Shown: positions 52,232 through 60,975, counted from the stretch's first letter. The stretch is DNA of 64,000 bases from DASXMT01 sp963755985 (GCA_963755985.1 CAVWLO010000005.1:473648-537647); one strand, 5' to 3'. Notes: generated by a model not told the origin, from the sequence alone. Numbers and translations are program-made.

Positions 52232-53353
52232 ATGGACACCACGCTCGACCAGGGCCACGAGGAACTGGGCTGGATCGCCCGGCAGCTCTTCGAAGCACGA
52301 TGCCCGTTGGCCACCGTACGCCAGCTCGAGGCGGACCGCCTCGGCTACCTCCCCTCGCTGTGGTCCGAGATGGCCGGGCTCGACTGGTTGAGCCTGACCT
52401 ATCCGGAGGAGCTGGGGGGATCGGGCGGGACCCTGGTGGACCTGAGCGTGATCTATCAGGAGCTCGGGCGGGCGCTCGTGCCCAGTCCGCACCTGGCCTC
52501 GGCTGTCATCGCCGGCGAGACGCTGGTCCAGGACCGAAGCGGCCGCCGCGAAGACCTGCTGGCATCGATGGTGGCCGGCGACGCCGTCGTGGTGCCTGCC
52601 CTCATGGAACCCGACGCCGGATTCGGGCCCGACGCCGTGACCACGCCCGCTCGGACCACCCCGGCCGGGTTCGGGATCAACGGAACGAAAGTGCTGGTGC
52701 CCTACGCCCATGTGGCCACCCGGCTGCTGGTGGCCACGCGCACCGAGGCCTCGCCCGACGGGATCACCCTGTTCCTAGTGGATCCAGCGGCAGAGGGGGT
52801 GGCGGTGACGGCCATGGCCAACATCGCCGACATCCCGTTGTTCGAGGTCTCCTTCGACGATGTGGTCGTCCCGCCAGATCAGGTGGTGGGCGAGGTCGGC
52901 CACGGTTGGTCGTTGCTCGGGCCCGCACTCGACCGGGCCACCGTGCTTCGCTGTGCCGAGATCGTCGGGGCCGGTAAGGCTCTGCTCGAGCTCTCGGTGG
53001 CGTACGCGCAGGAACGCAAGCAATTCGGGCGGCCGATCGGGCAGTTCCAGGCCGTTCAGTTCCTGTGCACCGACATCGCCATCGACACCCACCTGACAGA
53101 GCTGCTCGGTCACCAGGCGGCATGGCGGCTCGACCGCGGCCTGCCCGCCCGGCGCGAGGTGGCCCTGGCCAAGGCGTACGCAAGCCGTGCCGTCCAACGG
53201 ATCGTGCACCGCGCCCACGAGGTCCATGCCGGCGTGGCCTTCATGGTCGAGGCGGACGTCCAGTTGTACACCCGGCGAGCCAAGTACTGGGAATTCGACC
53301 TCGGTGAGGCCCGTTACCACGACGACGTGATCGCGGCGGGGCTCGAGGTATGA
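52232..53353 (+). CDS. Acyl-CoA dehydrogenase, partner subunit
   Basis: Acyl-CoA dehydrogenase of 373 aa and small-subunit character. LSLTYPEELGGSGGTLVDLSVIYQELGRALVPSPH near residues 50-84 and YAQERKQFGRPIGQFQAVQF near 254-273 are typical. Where some enzymes have Glu (LxxERxx) it reads PALDRATVLRCAEIVG, with Asp. The usual C-terminal Glu region reads YWEFDLGEARYH. Together with the gene at 51040 it forms the second adjacent pair in the window. Confidence 0.9.
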   Translation: MDTTLDQGHEELGWIARQLFEARCPLATVRQLEADRLGYLPSLWSEMAGLDWLSLTYPEELGGSGGTLVDLSVIYQELGRALVPSPHLASAVIAGETLVQDRSGRREDLLASMVAGDAVVVPALMEPDAGFGPDAVTTPARTTPAGFGINGTKVLVPYAHVATRLLVATRTEASPDGITLFLVDPAAEGVAVTAMANIADIPLFEVSFDDVVVPPDQVVGEVGHGWSLLGPALDRATVLRCAEIVGAGKALLELSVAYAQERKQFGRPIGQFQAVQFLCTDIAIDTHLTELLGHQAAWRLDRGLPARREVALAKAYASRAVQRIVHRAHEVHAGVAFMVEADVQLYTRRAKYWEFDLGEARYHDDVIAAGLEV

Positions 53354-53426
53354 GACGGAGGGCCGGCGGCCGACGGTCCAGAGGGCCAGCGACCGAATTC
53401 GCGAACGATGAACGGAGGACGAACTG

Positions 53427-54662
53427 ATGACACGAGAGACGAAGGGCTACGACCTCGATTGGATCGTGTCGGTCGACGACCACGTCATCGAGCCGGGCAC
53501 CGTCTGGGCCGACCGGCTCCCGAAGAAGTACAGAGACGTCGGTCCGCGCATCATCACCGAGCCCGACGGACAGGAGTACTGGGTCTACGAGGACACCAAG
53601 CAGGTCACCGGGGGCCTGGGCGCCACCGCCGGGCGCCCGCCCGAGGACATCACGGTGGAGGGCTATCCCTACAGCGAGATGCGCCCCGGGTGCTACGACC
53701 CCAAGGCCCGGTTGGCCGACATGAACGAGGCCGGTGTGTTGGCTTCCCTCAACTTCCCGTCGATCCCTCGCTTTTGCGGCCAGTTGTTCTGGGAGGCCAA
53801 GGACAAGGACCTGGCCCTCTTGTGCGTGCAGGCCTACAACGACTGGATGATCGACGAGTGGTGCGCCACCGACCCCGGCCGCTACATCCCCCTGACCATC
53901 ATCCCGTTGTGGGACCCGCAGCTGGCGGTCAAGGAGATCGAGCGCACGGCGGCCAAGGGCTCGCACTCGTTCTGCTTCTCGGAGAACTTCGAGCCGCTCG
54001 GGCTGCCCACCATCCACGACCCGAGCGGGTACTGGAAGCCGGTGATCGCCGCGGCCGAGGACAACGACCAGGTGTTGTCAATCCACATCGGGTCGTCCTC
54101 CACCATGTACAAGATCGCCTCCAACTCTCCGTTCATGGCCAACATGTCCATGGGGGCCATCCGCCCGGCGGCCTGCATGCTGTCGTGGATCTTCTCGGGA
54201 CTGTTCCAGGAGTTCACCAAGGTCAAGATCGCCCTGTCCGAGGGCTCCATCGGCTGGATCCCCTGGTTCCTGGAGCGATCCAAGCAGGTCCTCGAGACCC
54301 AGCGCCACTGGGTGGCCAAGGGACTGCAGTACGGGGGCAACGGCGCCGAGGGCGCCCATGCCGTCTTCGGGGGCGAGGCCGACGTCTTCAAGATCGACGT
54401 CTACCAGGACTACCGGGAGCACTTCTACGGCTGTTTTATCGACGACGCCACCGGGCTGGGGATGCTCGACGTGGTCGGTGAGGACAACGTGATGATCGAG
54501 ATGGACTACCCGCACTCCGACACCACGTGGCCACACTCGATCAAGCTGGCCCACGAGCGCCTCAACCACGCCAAGCTGCCCGAGGAGCTCCAGTACAAGA
54601 TCCTCCGCGGCAACGCCGAGAAGCTCTACCGGTTCGATCCGGCCGAGCCACCGGCGCTGTAG
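53427..54662 (+). CDS. Amidohydrolase-2 family metal-dependent hydrolase
   Basis: TIM-barrel hydrolase of 411 aa, paralogue of that at 12262-13473. SVDDHVIEPGTVW is near residue 13, IHIGSSSTMYK near 218, ALSEGSIGWIPWFLER near 270 and IEMDYPHSDTTWP near 357, the last with the metal-ligand Asp. ACGGAGGACGAAC precedes the ATG. It follows the acyl-CoA dehydrogenase pair by 73 bp. Relatives include 6-methylsalicylate- and ACMS-decarboxylase-like proteins, but the substrate is unknown. Confidence 0.9.
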   Translation: MTRETKGYDLDWIVSVDDHVIEPGTVWADRLPKKYRDVGPRIITEPDGQEYWVYEDTKQVTGGLGATAGRPPEDITVEGYPYSEMRPGCYDPKARLADMNEAGVLASLNFPSIPRFCGQLFWEAKDKDLALLCVQAYNDWMIDEWCATDPGRYIPLTIIPLWDPQLAVKEIERTAAKGSHSFCFSENFEPLGLPTIHDPSGYWKPVIAAAEDNDQVLSIHIGSSSTMYKIASNSPFMANMSMGAIRPAACMLSWIFSGLFQEFTKVKIALSEGSIGWIPWFLERSKQVLETQRHWVAKGLQYGGNGAEGAHAVFGGEADVFKIDVYQDYREHFYGCFIDDATGLGMLDVVGEDNVMIEMDYPHSDTTWPHSIKLAHERLNHAKLPEELQYKILRGNAEKLYRFDPAEPPAL

Positions 54663-54720
54663 CGCCACGGGAGAGGGCACGACACACTGGTGCCGGGTAC
54701 CGAGACGTATTGGGGGAACT

Positions 54721-55887
54721 GTGGAGGTTGCTGCCTTTCGGGTCGAGGTCGAGGCGTCGGTCATCGACGACCTCGTCCATCGCCTGGCCCGGACCCGGCT
54801 GGCCGAGGAGCCTGACGGCGCCGGCTGGGACTACGGGACAAGCGCCGGCTACCTGGCCGAGCTGGTCGACCATTGGCACACCAGGTTCGACTGGTTCGAC
54901 CAGCAGGAGCGGCTGAACGAACTGCCCCAGTTCCGGGCCCGGGTCGGCGGGGTCACCATCCATTTTGCCCACCTGCGGGGCACGGGCCCGAGTCCGATGC
55001 CGGTGGTGCTCGTGCACGGTTGGCCCAGCGGGTACCTGGAAATGACCAAGCTGGCCCCGTTGTTGGCCGATCCCGGCGCTCACGGTGGCGACGCCGGCGA
55101 CGCCTTCGACGTCATCGTGCCCTCGCTCCCCGGATTCGGGTTCTCGGGACCGACCGGCGTCCGCCAGTTCGGGTACTACCGGTCGGCCGCGGCGGTGCAT
55201 GCGTTGATGGCCGATGGACTGGGCTATGACCGGTACGGCCTGCACGGCACCGGCCTGGGTGCATACGTCAACGGCTGGATGGCCTTCGCCCAACCCGATG
55301 CGGTGGTCGGCGTGCACACCCACGACCCCGCCCTCATGCCGTTGGCCTCGTTCGATCCGCCGGCGCCACCGCCGACCGAGGCCGAGCTGGCCTTCGCCGC
55401 CTGCGCCAAGGAGTGGTCGTCGGCCGAAGGGGCCTACGCCCAACTGCACCGGACCAAGCCCCAGAGCATCGGGCACGCGCTCAACGACTCGCCGGCCGGC
55501 CTGGCCTCGTGGTTGGTGGAGAAGCACCGCTCTTGGAGCGATTGCTCCGGTGACCTCGAGCGCCGCTACACCAAGGACGAGATCCTCACCAGCGCCACCA
55601 TCTATTGGGTGACCGGGACCATCGCCTCCTCGTTGCGCGCCTACTACGAGCGGGTGACGGCCGATCCTCCTCTGGAGCCGGGCCGGCGATTGCCGGTGCC
55701 CACCGGCGTGGCCATGCCCAGGTTCGAGCCTGCGTTCCCCCCTCGGCGAGCCCCGCGGGAGATGATCGACCGCGTGCACGACGTGCACCACTGGGTCGAC
55801 CTACCCTCGGGCGGGCACTTCGCCTCCTGGGAGGAGCCCGACGCAGTGGCCGACAGCATCCGGGCCTTCTTCCGCCCGCTGCGGTGA
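54721..55887 (+). CDS. Epoxide-hydrolase-like protein lacking the nucleophile Asp
   Basis: Alpha/beta hydrolase of 388 aa with an N-terminal EHN domain (FRVEVEASVIDDLVHRLARTRL). VVLVHGWPSGYLEM near residues 96-109 gives the HGWP oxyanion hole, and VPSLPGFGFSGPT is near 136. The nucleophile elbow, usually GxDxG, reads LHGTGLGAYVNGW near 176, with Gly where the Asp should be. The catalytic His is present in SGGHFASWEEPD near the C-terminus. It may be inactive as an epoxide hydrolase or have changed chemistry. GTG at 54721 follows GGGGGAACT. Confidence 0.85.
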   Translation: MEVAAFRVEVEASVIDDLVHRLARTRLAEEPDGAGWDYGTSAGYLAELVDHWHTRFDWFDQQERLNELPQFRARVGGVTIHFAHLRGTGPSPMPVVLVHGWPSGYLEMTKLAPLLADPGAHGGDAGDAFDVIVPSLPGFGFSGPTGVRQFGYYRSAAAVHALMADGLGYDRYGLHGTGLGAYVNGWMAFAQPDAVVGVHTHDPALMPLASFDPPAPPPTEAELAFAACAKEWSSAEGAYAQLHRTKPQSIGHALNDSPAGLASWLVEKHRSWSDCSGDLERRYTKDEILTSATIYWVTGTIASSLRAYYERVTADPPLEPGRRLPVPTGVAMPRFEPAFPPRRAPREMIDRVHDVHHWVDLPSGGHFASWEEPDAVADSIRAFFRPLR

Positions 55888-55927
55888 GGCTGATGCCGGT
55901 CCCGAACGAAGAGCTCCCGCCTGGGGG

Positions 55928-56027
55928 GTTCCCGACCCGAGCGATGGGTTCCCGACCCGAGCGATGAGTTCCCGACCCGAGCGATGAATTCCCGACCCGA
56001 GCGATGAATTCCCGACCCGAATGAGGA
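55928..56027. repeat. 20-bp tandem repeat, five copies
   Basis: The unit GTTCCCGACCCGAGCGATGA is repeated at 55928, 55948, 55968, 55988 and 56008; the last copy diverges into AATGAGGAGGC, the ribosome site of the next gene. The array is nearly perfect, so it is recent or maintained. Confidence 0.92.
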
Positions 56028-56030
56028 GGC

Positions 56031-57137
56031 ATGATGCTTGAACAGGCGACCTTCGTGGTCCAGACCGAGCCCGGGCACTACGAGGTCCGAGAGGCGCCCC
56101 TTCCCGAGATCGGCGCCGACGACGCGTTGCTGGCCCTGGAGGGCTGCGGTGTCTGCGGTACCGACGTCGAGGTGTTCGAGGGCGCGTTGGGCGATCGGTA
56201 CCCGATCGTGCCCGGCCACGAGCCGTTCGGCCGCGTCCTGCGAATCGGCTCGTCGGCCAAGGCCAAGTGGAACGTAGCCGAGGGGGACCGGGTGGCGGTG
56301 CATTCCACGTTGACCTGTGGTCGCTGTCGCACCTGTCGGGCCGGGCTGCGGGGATGCACCGCCCCCGAGTTCGCCGACTCCACCATCTACGGGTTCCGCT
56401 CTCCCGACGTGTCACCGGCATTGTGGGGCGGGTTCGCGACGCATCTGTATCTCGCACCGGAGGCCATCGTGGTCCCCATGTCGCCCGACATCAGCGTGGC
56501 TACCGCGTCCCTGTTTAACGTGATGTCCAACGGCGTCGACTGGGTCCTGGACATCGGCGGGTTCCGCGCCGGCATGTCGATCGCCATCCTGGGCCCTGGT
56601 CCACGGGGGATCGCATCGGTGATCGCGGCATCCGCCGCGGGGGCCAGCGAGATCGCCGTGACGGGCCTGGCCGTGGACGGCGATCGCCTGAAACTGGCTG
56701 AGGAGATGGGCGCCGACCATGCCCTCGACGTCACCGAGGGCTCGGTCGTGGACCAGGTGCTGGGGTCCATGTCCGCCCCTCCCGACCTGGTGATCGACTG
56801 CACTCCGATGTCGCTGAGCTCGGTGACCGACGCCGTGCGCATTGCCGGGCGCAAGGGCACCGTGGTACTGGCCGGCATGAAGGGGCCTAGCGGCATGGCC
56901 GAGATCCCTGTGGACCTCGTCTCGACCAAGCAGCTCACGTTGAGGGGTGCGGTGTCGCGGTCGCTGGCCTCGATGGAATATGCCATCTCGCTGCTCGAGT
57001 CCTCGCTCACGTCGACCCGGTGGCCCTTCGAGACCTTCGCCAGCGACGCCTACCCGATCGACCGGGCCGAGGAGGGGCTCCGGGCCCTGATCGGCCCGGA
57101 CAAGCCCATGCACGTCCGGATCGTCCCGGGGGCCTGA
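56031..57137 (+). CDS. Zinc-dependent alcohol dehydrogenase
   Basis: Medium-chain ADH of 368 aa. CGVCGTDVEVFEG near residue 38 and GHEPFGRVL near 61 supply catalytic-zinc ligands. CGRCRTCRAGLRGC near 88-101 is the four-Cys structural zinc site. The Rossmann motif reads ILGPGPRGI near 180. The sequence is like sorbitol/threonine-type dehydrogenases. ATG at 56031 or 56034. The ribosome site AGGAGG is formed at the very end of the preceding tandem array. SMP-30 follows after one base. Confidence 0.92.
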   Translation: MMLEQATFVVQTEPGHYEVREAPLPEIGADDALLALEGCGVCGTDVEVFEGALGDRYPIVPGHEPFGRVLRIGSSAKAKWNVAEGDRVAVHSTLTCGRCRTCRAGLRGCTAPEFADSTIYGFRSPDVSPALWGGFATHLYLAPEAIVVPMSPDISVATASLFNVMSNGVDWVLDIGGFRAGMSIAILGPGPRGIASVIAASAAGASEIAVTGLAVDGDRLKLAEEMGADHALDVTEGSVVDQVLGSMSAPPDLVIDCTPMSLSSVTDAVRIAGRKGTVVLAGMKGPSGMAEIPVDLVSTKQLTLRGAVSRSLASMEYAISLLESSLTSTRWPFETFASDAYPIDRAEEGLRALIGPDKPMHVRIVPGA

Positions 57138-57138
57138 G

Positions 57139-58065
57139 ATGGTTCCCACCGGCCCGGCTGTCTCGACGGTCATCCTTGACGACGTGACCGTGGTGGCCGA
57201 GGGCCTGTCATTCCCCGAGGGGCCGGTCGCCTGCACCGATGGAAGCGTGTTGGTCACCGAAATCGAGGCCGGCCGGGTGACACGAGTTCGGCCCGACGGT
57301 GGGAAGGAGGTCGTGGCCACGTGCGGCGGCGGGCCCAACGGGGCGGCCGTGGGCCCCGATGGGGCGCTGTATGTCTGCAACAACGGCGGTCGATTCGCCG
57401 ACGGCAACTGGAAGGGGGGCTGGGTGGAACGAGTCGACCTGTCCACCGGGTCGGTCGACGTGCTCTACACCCATGACGGCGACCGCCGCCTCTCGGGGCC
57501 CAACGACATCGTGTTTGACCGGACGGGTGCGCTCTGGTTCACCGATACCGGCAAATTCCAGGGCCGCCAGCGCGACATCGGCTCGCTCTTTTACGCCGCC
57601 ATCGACGGGGGCACGCTGGAAGAGGTCGTCTTCCCGGCCGAGAGCCCGAACGGCATCGGCATCGCTCCCGATGGCGGCACCCTTTACTACGCGGAGACGG
57701 TGACGGCGCGGCTCCGAGCGCGCCGGATCACCGGTGCTGGGGAACTGGAGCCGCTCGAGGGGCATGGCGCGGCTTCGGTCGTCTGCACGCTGCCCGGCTT
57801 GCAGGGCTTCGACTCCCTGGCCATCGATGCCGCCGGCCACATCTGCGTCGCCACCCTGGTGACCGGGGGCATCGCCTCCATCGCCCACGACGGCGCCAGT
57901 GTCACCCAGTACCTCTTGCCACCGGGGCTCGAGGACCATATGACCACCAACCTGTGCTTCGGCGGCCCCGGGCTGACCACCGCCTACATCACGTTGGGCT
58001 CGACCGGCCGGCTGGTGTCGTGCCCGTGGCCGGTGCCGGGGCTGGCCCTGGCTTTCAACTGCTGA
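57139..58065 (+). CDS. SMP-30/gluconolactonase-family hydrolase
   Basis: Six-bladed beta-propeller lactonase of 308 aa. Metal ligands are visible as Glu in LSFPEGPVA near residue 24, Asn in SPNGIGIAPDG near 170, and Asp in GFDSLAIDAAGH near 225. LSGPNDIVFDRTGALWFTDTG near 115 is the substrate-binding loop. It likely opens a lactone made by the upstream alcohol dehydrogenase. No signal peptide. Start at 57139, one base after the previous stop. Confidence 0.92.
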   Translation: MVPTGPAVSTVILDDVTVVAEGLSFPEGPVACTDGSVLVTEIEAGRVTRVRPDGGKEVVATCGGGPNGAAVGPDGALYVCNNGGRFADGNWKGGWVERVDLSTGSVDVLYTHDGDRRLSGPNDIVFDRTGALWFTDTGKFQGRQRDIGSLFYAAIDGGTLEEVVFPAESPNGIGIAPDGGTLYYAETVTARLRARRITGAGELEPLEGHGAASVVCTLPGLQGFDSLAIDAAGHICVATLVTGGIASIAHDGASVTQYLLPPGLEDHMTTNLCFGGPGLTTAYITLGSTGRLVSCPWPVPGLALAFNC

Positions 58066-58143
58066 TTGGCGGAGTGGCGGAGCGGCCCCAAACAGGCGGG
58101 TTACCATTCCGGGTGCCGGGACACTACCTGCACTGGGGGAGGA

Positions 58144-58419
58144 ATGCTCGACGAATCCGAGGTGCGGTCGGCACTCGACGAGGTGACAGCCCTCGTGCAG
58201 GCCGACGGCGGCGACATCGAATTTGTGTCGCTCGATGGCGGAACCGGGGCGGTGGTGCTCCGCCTGCAACTCGAGTCGGCCAATTGCGCTGAGTGCGTCC
58301 TCCCCAGAGAGATACTCGAGAGCATCGCCATCGGCATGCTGCAGCGGTCGGTGCCCGAAATCACCCGCATCTCCATTGACGATCCTCGGGAGCACCCCGG
58401 GTACGTCCATGAGCCCTGA
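58144..58419 (+). CDS. NifU C-terminal-domain protein
   Basis: A 91-aa Fe-S scaffold-like domain: LDESEVRSALDEVTALVQADGGDIEFVSL, then ANCAECVLPREILESIAIGMLQRSVPEI. The CxxC (CAEC) that binds a 4Fe-4S cluster is kept, followed by VLP where CPSS is usual. It could assemble or carry clusters. An upstream in-frame ATG at 58066 is less likely since family sequence starts at 58144 and GGGGGAGGA lies just before. It overlaps the next gene by 11 bp. Confidence 0.88.
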   Translation: MLDESEVRSALDEVTALVQADGGDIEFVSLDGGTGAVVLRLQLESANCAECVLPREILESIAIGMLQRSVPEITRISIDDPREHPGYVHEP

Positions 58420-59110
58420 CGTGGAAGCTCCCGGCGGCCTGCTTGCTTCGGGCCGGGATGCCGACATCTTCGAGTTCGGCCGGGGACGAGTGCTGAGGCG
58501 ATCGCGCCACGGCCGCTCGATGGCGACAGAGGCGAGGACGATGGAGTTCGTCCGCTCGCACGGCTACCCGGCACCCGAGGTCTTCGAGATCAGCGAGGAC
58601 GGAACCGATCTGGTCATGGAGCGGATCGAGGGCCCCACGATGGTCGAGGCGGGCGCGGCCCGACCATGGAACCTGAAACGGTTCGGGAGTCAGCTGGCCG
58701 AGCTCCACCAGGCACTCCATCGCATTCCCGCCCCGTCATGGGTCGCCGACGCGCCCTGCGGGAGTGGTAACCGGCTGTTGCACATGGACCTCCACCCGTT
58801 GAATGTGCTCATGGCTCCGGGCGGTCCCGTGGTCATTGACTGGCCCAACGCCGTTCGGGGCGATCCTGCGGTTGACGTGACATTGACCTGGGTGCTGATC
58901 GCCTCCGGCGAGGTGCCGGGTGGGCGGGTCAAGGCCACTGTGATCGGCCTGGGGCGAAAGCTGCTCCTCGATGGATTCCTCAAGCCGGTGCTGGACGACG
59001 ACTGCCGCGCCATCCTGCGCGAGGTGGTCGAGTGGAAGTGCACGGACCCGAACATGGGCCCGACAGAGATCGAGCGGATGCGCGCGCTGGCCCGGTCGGC
59101 CGGGAACTGA
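58409..59110 (+). CDS. APH-family phosphotransferase
   Basis: Protein-kinase-like fold protein of 233 aa. ADIFEFGRGRVLRRSRHG near residue 19 includes the ATP-anchoring Lys equivalent (Arg here). MERIEGPTMVE is the hinge near 71. HMDLHPLNVLM near 126 is the Brenner motif with catalytic Asp and Asn, and VVIDWPNA near 141 holds the metal-binding Asp. Such proteins phosphorylate small hydroxyl compounds. It overlaps the NifU-domain gene, so the two are co-translated; why is unclear. Confidence 0.85.
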   Translation: MSPDVEAPGGLLASGRDADIFEFGRGRVLRRSRHGRSMATEARTMEFVRSHGYPAPEVFEISEDGTDLVMERIEGPTMVEAGAARPWNLKRFGSQLAELHQALHRIPAPSWVADAPCGSGNRLLHMDLHPLNVLMAPGGPVVIDWPNAVRGDPAVDVTLTWVLIASGEVPGGRVKATVIGLGRKLLLDGFLKPVLDDDCRAILREVVEWKCTDPNMGPTEIERMRALARSAGN

Positions 59111-59164
59111 GCACGAGGAAGACCAACGGGTGGTTGCCCGAACTGCCTCGGTTGGTTCCGCTGT

Positions 59165-59302
59165 CCGTTACTTCGACCACCGTTACTTCGACAGTTCCGA
59201 TGTCGGTCGGATCGCTGCTCCTTCCAATTGCTCCTCGGTTCCAATTGCTCCTCGGTTGCCAGCCGAGGTTGCGACTCGATCTGAGGGAGGGTTACACCCT
59301 CC
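59165..59302. repeat. Cluster of short direct repeats and hairpins
   Basis: CCGTTACTTCGAC occurs at 59165 and 59180; TTCCAATTGCTCCTCGG is doubled in tandem (59222-59238, 59239-59255). Hairpins CCTCGG-N7-CCGAGG (59250-59268) and GGAGGG-TTACA-CCCTCC (59286-59302) follow, the latter 15 bp before the ATG at 59318. No gene is seen in 59111-59317. Confidence 0.75.
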
Positions 59303-59317
59303 TGCAACACTCTCTGC

Positions 59318-60975
59318 ATGGCCAAAACGGACCAGCGGAGTACCAGGAATGCGAGGAGCACCGGGCCAAGAGGCGATCGCCGTGGGCGGCGGACGGCCGG
59401 CGCTGCCGACTCGGACACCGCCCCATCGCGCACCGGCTCCACCAGCAGCACCGGGTCGCACCCCTGCTCCTCCGGTACTCCCGAGTCCCACACCGCCTCC
59501 CCGGACACGGCCGAGTCGGTCACCGAGGCCATCGGCCTGCTCGAGTCCTTCGTCTCCTCCTTCGAGCCGGGGCGCTACTCGGGTGAGGACGCCGCCCTCT
59601 TGGTCGACCGGTTCTCTCGGGGTGAGCACCTCTGTGCCACCGGGAAGGCCTTGGCGGCCAAGCGGGCGGCCGAGACCGACCTCCACACAAGAGACGGGGC
59701 CCGAACGGCGGCCGAGTGGCTCTCCAGGAGAACCGGGGAGTCGGTCGGGTCCTCTTTTGGCTCCTTGCGGCTGGCCGACCAGATGGGGGACCACCCCGGC
59801 CTCGATGCCGCCCTCCGCACAGGCGAGCTCTCCCACTCGAGGGCCCGCCAGGTGGCCGGGGTGTTGACCCTCGACCCGGGAAGCTCCGACGAGCTGGTCG
59901 AGGCGGCCACGGACAGCAACGAGTCCCACCGCCAGCTGGCCGACCGGTGCCTGCGGGCCAAGGCCAAGGCCCGATCCCACGAGGACGCCCTGGCCGCCTA
60001 CCAGCGCATCCGGGATTCCCGCTACCTGCGCCACTATACCGACGGCGACGGGGCCTTCCGCCTGGAGGGGCTCTTCACCCCCGATGCCGGGGCCAAGCTG
60101 CTGGCTGCCCTGAAGCCCACCCGCACCGTCCTCTTCGACGAGGCCCGCACGCTGGGGATCCGAGAGCGCCCCGACGCCTACGAGGCCGACGCCCTGGTCG
60201 CCCTGCTCAGCGGGGAGCGCCGGCCACCGGGCCACGGTGGGCCGGCCGGCACGGCCACGACGAACCCCGACGGCACCGGCGCCGACGAGACCGGACCGGG
60301 CAACATCGGCCCGGACACCGACGAGACCAGCCCCGAACCGACCAGGCCGACACCGACCGGGCCGATGCCGACCGGGCCGATGCCGGCCGGCGAGCCACCA
60401 CCGACCGGGCGACCGGTCTCCCCCCACCGGCGAGCGTGCACCTCCGGGTGGACGTCGAGGCCCTCTCTCGGGGGAGCCTCGAAGGCAACGAGCGCTGCGA
60501 GATACCAGGGGTGGGCCCCGTCCCCCTCGAGACGGCCCGGTCGCTCCTGGGCGACGCCATCTTGCACCTGGTCATCACGAAGGGGACCGACATCGCCTCG
60601 ATCACCTACCTGGGCCGGACCATCACCGCCCCCCTGGCCCGGGCGCTCAGAGCCCGGGACGAGACCTGTGTCGTCCCCGGTTGTGACGTCAGAGACGGCC
60701 TCGAGATCGACCACCGGATCATCCCCGTGGTCGAGAACGGCCCGACGGCCATGTGGAATCTCTGTCGCCTGTGCTCACGGCACCACTACCTGCGCCACCA
60801 CCAGGGTTTCCGGTTGGAGGGGGGCCCGGGGACCTGGCAGTGGCTCCCACCCGAGAAGCCACCGCCGAGGACAGGATCCACCGACCACCCCGACCACCCC
60901 GAGACCGACGACGCCGACCCGGCCACCGGATCCCACCCCGCCGCGCCACCGGACCGGCTCTTCCCGCTGGAGTAG
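59318..60975 (+). pseudogene. DUF222-HNH endonuclease-like (13E12 family), frameshifted
   Basis: The first frame, from ATG 59318, encodes a DUF222 domain (LLVDRFSRGEHLCATGKALAAKR through YEADALVALLSG). A Pro/Thr-rich linker then runs into a poly-C tract at 60420-60425, after which the protein continues in the -1 frame: SVHLRVDVEAL, then ETCVVPGCDVRDGLEIDHRI and WNLCRLCSRHHYLRHH, a CxxC-flanked HNH nuclease motif, ending at 60975. One missing C would explain it, by mutation, sequencing error or slippage. Such proteins are common multicopy genes of actinobacteria and may be mobile. The full product would be about 552 aa. Confidence 0.85.

Noticed and set aside
55928..56027. CRISPR array
   Set aside because: The 20-bp units are contiguous without spacers.
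58066..58100. tRNA-Ser-like start (TGGCGGAGTGGCGGAGCGG)
   Set aside because: No acceptor, anticodon or T-arm can be folded from the following sequence.
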